Assembly (NCBI GenBank): GCA_030407085.1
Contig: CM059584.1
Coordinates: 109,801,001 to 109,865,000 of the forward strand
Length of the DNA: 64,000 nucleotides
Source of the DNA: Trichopria drosophilae
Taxonomy: Eukaryota; Arthropoda; Insecta; Hymenoptera; Diapriidae
Direction of reading: 5' to 3'
Shown: positions 62,112 through 64,000 of the stretch, one piece after another
Numbering within the stretch: position 1 is the stretch's first letter
Layout: every line of letters starts with the position of its first letter
Notes under the pieces: generated by a model
Database searches by the model: none
What the model was told of the DNA's origin: nothing
What the model saw: the letters and a program-made list of their open reading frames with translations, nothing else
Made by a program: the position numbers and the translations under genes

Positions 62112-62858
62112 CAGGGTCATCGAAAAGTATCGGACCCCCCTAATATCTTCAGTTAGAATGCACTTAGGAGAAAATGTCCAATAGCATAGTTGTATGGTTT
62201 CAAGCGGGGAGTAAGATGATGACCTTGACTTTGACCTTGACCATGTCCTTCAAGGTCATTTCAAGGTCAATCTTATTTTTTTAAATAGAACCCCCTACAT
62301 TTTATTGCATATTCTTATAGCTTATCTCGAGAGCTTTCCAAAACACTATAATAAAATATTTTTTTATTAAGTACTTTTTGAGTTATAAAGGTTTGAAGTT
62401 AACAATTTTTTGACACAAAATGTAGAATATCTTGTAAAATATTATTTAGTTTTCAGTAATCATAACCTTAATACTTTTGTGCGCGGAATAATGAGACCAA
62501 TTAATTGGTTTAAAGAAAGTACATTAATCGGATCCCCCTAATATTTTCAGTAAGAATGCATTTTGGAAAAACTTCAAACCTTTATAACTCAAAAAGTACT
62601 TAATAAAAAAATATTTTATTATAGTGTTTTGGAAAGCTCTCGAGATAAGCTATAAGAATATGCAATAAAATGTAGGGGGATCTAATTAAAAAAATAAGAT
62701 TGACCTTGAAATGACCTTGAAGGACATGGTCAAGGTCAAAGTCAAGGTCATCATCTTACTCCCCGCTTGAAACCATACAACTTTACTATTGGACATTTTC
62801 TCCTAAGTGCATTCTAACTGAAGATATTAGGGGGGTCCGATACTTTTCGATGACCTTG
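62112..62858. mobile_element. Long foldback MITE carrying TCAAGGTCA clusters
   Basis: 747 bp flanked by TA. The ends CAGGGTCATCGAAAAGTATC and, in reverse complement, CAAGGTCATCGAAAAGTATC start arms of about 290 bp that are nearly identical. Each arm (62217-62273 and 62700-62756) holds a run of TGACCTTGA/TCAAGGTCA half-sites plus one AAGTCA. The loop contains a third, diverged copy of the near-terminal segment (ATCGGATCCCCCTAATATTT at 62526). The family is a TA-target DNA transposon derivative with no transposase. Confidence 0.9.
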
Positions 62859-64000
62859 TATATATATATATATGGGCAAATCCACAGAACTTTTCATTTT
62901 GGTGAACAAAAAATTTTTTTTTCAACTTCAAAGCGCACGTTTTTCTTATGATGCACATGTTTAATTGGTCAACTGAGACTAGGAATCCGTTCCTGTTACT
63001 CATTTTTAAAGGACGGCGTCGTGCACAGAGTACTCTATATAGTAATTACGTGTCTGGTAATAGAAACCTACTTAGTGGACAACTCATATTTAACAGCGCT
63101 GAAAATACATTCTACAATTAAAGTATACATCTAGACATATAGTGTGACCAAAATTAAATTTTGAATGGATTTTTTTCGTAAGTATGATACACGTCGTCTA
63201 AAATGCTTTTTTAGTGGTATTAAACACAAAGAGTTACCCGCTATATAGACCACTAAGCCGGCATCATCAAAATTATTGTGAAAAATGGCCATTTCAATCC
63301 CTTGACGTATATTGTACACTTGTTGAACTAATTAGTTCATATTATATTACATTACGCAGTAAATATACAAGCGTATGACCTTTGATATATGTGCATGAGT
63401 TGTACATGATATTTTATGGGCACCCATTGCTTTACTTGCCGTAGAAAAGTAATGAAGAGAGCATAAAGTGTACTTTATACATAAAACAAAGTCGTTCATA
63501 AAATTAGTTAAGCCTCTGCAGCCTAATATTTAAATGTCTCACTAGCGCCACTGCGTTTTTATATATAAATAGAGTAAAGAAACCAATTACAATCTCAACT
63601 AGGCCCCCAAAGATGATATTTTTGATGTGCCCTAGGAAAAACTGATTTTTCTTTGCGAGTTACGTTTCGACAACCTATATTTAAAGTGCTGTCATTTGAT
63701 GAATACTTACAGCACACACTTCTACCACGTCTCAAAATTTTCGTTTTCACGTTAACTATAAAGGTATGTTCATAGCTTTGAATTTAGAAAGACGGCGCGT
63801 TGTTAAAACATTTAACTTTGCCAAAATTAAAAAAACTCAATCATGTTCTTACACATTTTAACAGTATCATAACTTCCGTCTGGGAAGTAGCACATCGATT
63901 TTCTGGCAGGTGAGATTGTATAATTGATACAGGAAGCTAATTCAATTGGATTTAGTTCGATAACTATTACGGCGTCACAGAAAAACTGTTAAGATTAGAA

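Larger units (their letters stand above)
61153..64000 (+). other. Start of the next Hr51 intron
   Basis: Begins GTAAGT after the hinge exon and contains no further exon up to the window end. 61180-61570 is a GC-richer unique block, 62069-62095 is (AT)n, and 62112-62858 is a foldback MITE. 62.9-64.0 kb is AT-rich with nothing recognised. Confidence 0.75.

Overview
This is an AT-rich, intron-dominated piece of an animal nuclear genome, almost certainly an insect. The AT-rich background, short GC-rich islands, recurring AACCTCAAA-type words and AAGGTCA-bearing MITEs would fit Hymenoptera, but that order assignment is inference. The only protein-coding gene I can support is on the + strand: the insect Hr51/unfulfilled nuclear receptor (NR2E3/PNR and C. 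elegans FAX-1 group). Three consecutive internal coding exons are present, at 19420-19825, 42523-42626 and 61038-61152. All have good GT-AG splice sites, and they join in frame. Together they encode the end of the N-terminal A/B region, the complete two-zinc-finger DNA-binding domain and the start of the hinge. The exon or exons with the start codon lie upstream and the ligand-binding domain lies beyond base 64000; neither is identified here.

Layout: 1-19419 is upstream intronic or intergenic DNA with a CpG-rich island (5290-5930), two further GC-richer blocks (17000-17460, 17900-18410) and several MITEs. 19826-42522 is a 22.7-kb intron through the DNA-binding domain. It holds three GC-rich candidate regulatory blocks (22320-22740, 25240-25660, 27700-28090) and a nested transposon cluster at 31.9-36.1 kb, which includes a striking 1.2-kb array of the palindrome TGGACGTCCA. 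42627-61037 is an 18.4-kb intron with GC-rich blocks (44560-44970, 46620-47400), nested MITEs (47701-48356), a piggyBac-type MITE (51099-51697), a second palindrome-array element (54840-55590) and a 0.9-kb pyrimidine-rich strand. 61153-64000 begins the next intron and carries a 747-bp foldback MITE with clusters of nuclear-receptor half-sites.

The main discoveries are in the non-coding DNA. The palindrome-array foldback elements (TGGACGTCCA, the GTCGACCGAAAATTGACC type, GGCGTAAAGT) share one architecture but not sequence: terminal inverted repeats around a dense field of degenerate short self-complementary words. There is a TTAA-flanked MITE present twice, a dispersed repeat with a conserved hairpin present in three copies plus a relative, and two MITE families that carry AGGTCA half-sites into a nuclear-receptor locus. 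No intact transposase or reverse transcriptase, no rRNA, no confident tRNA gene and no CRISPR array were found.
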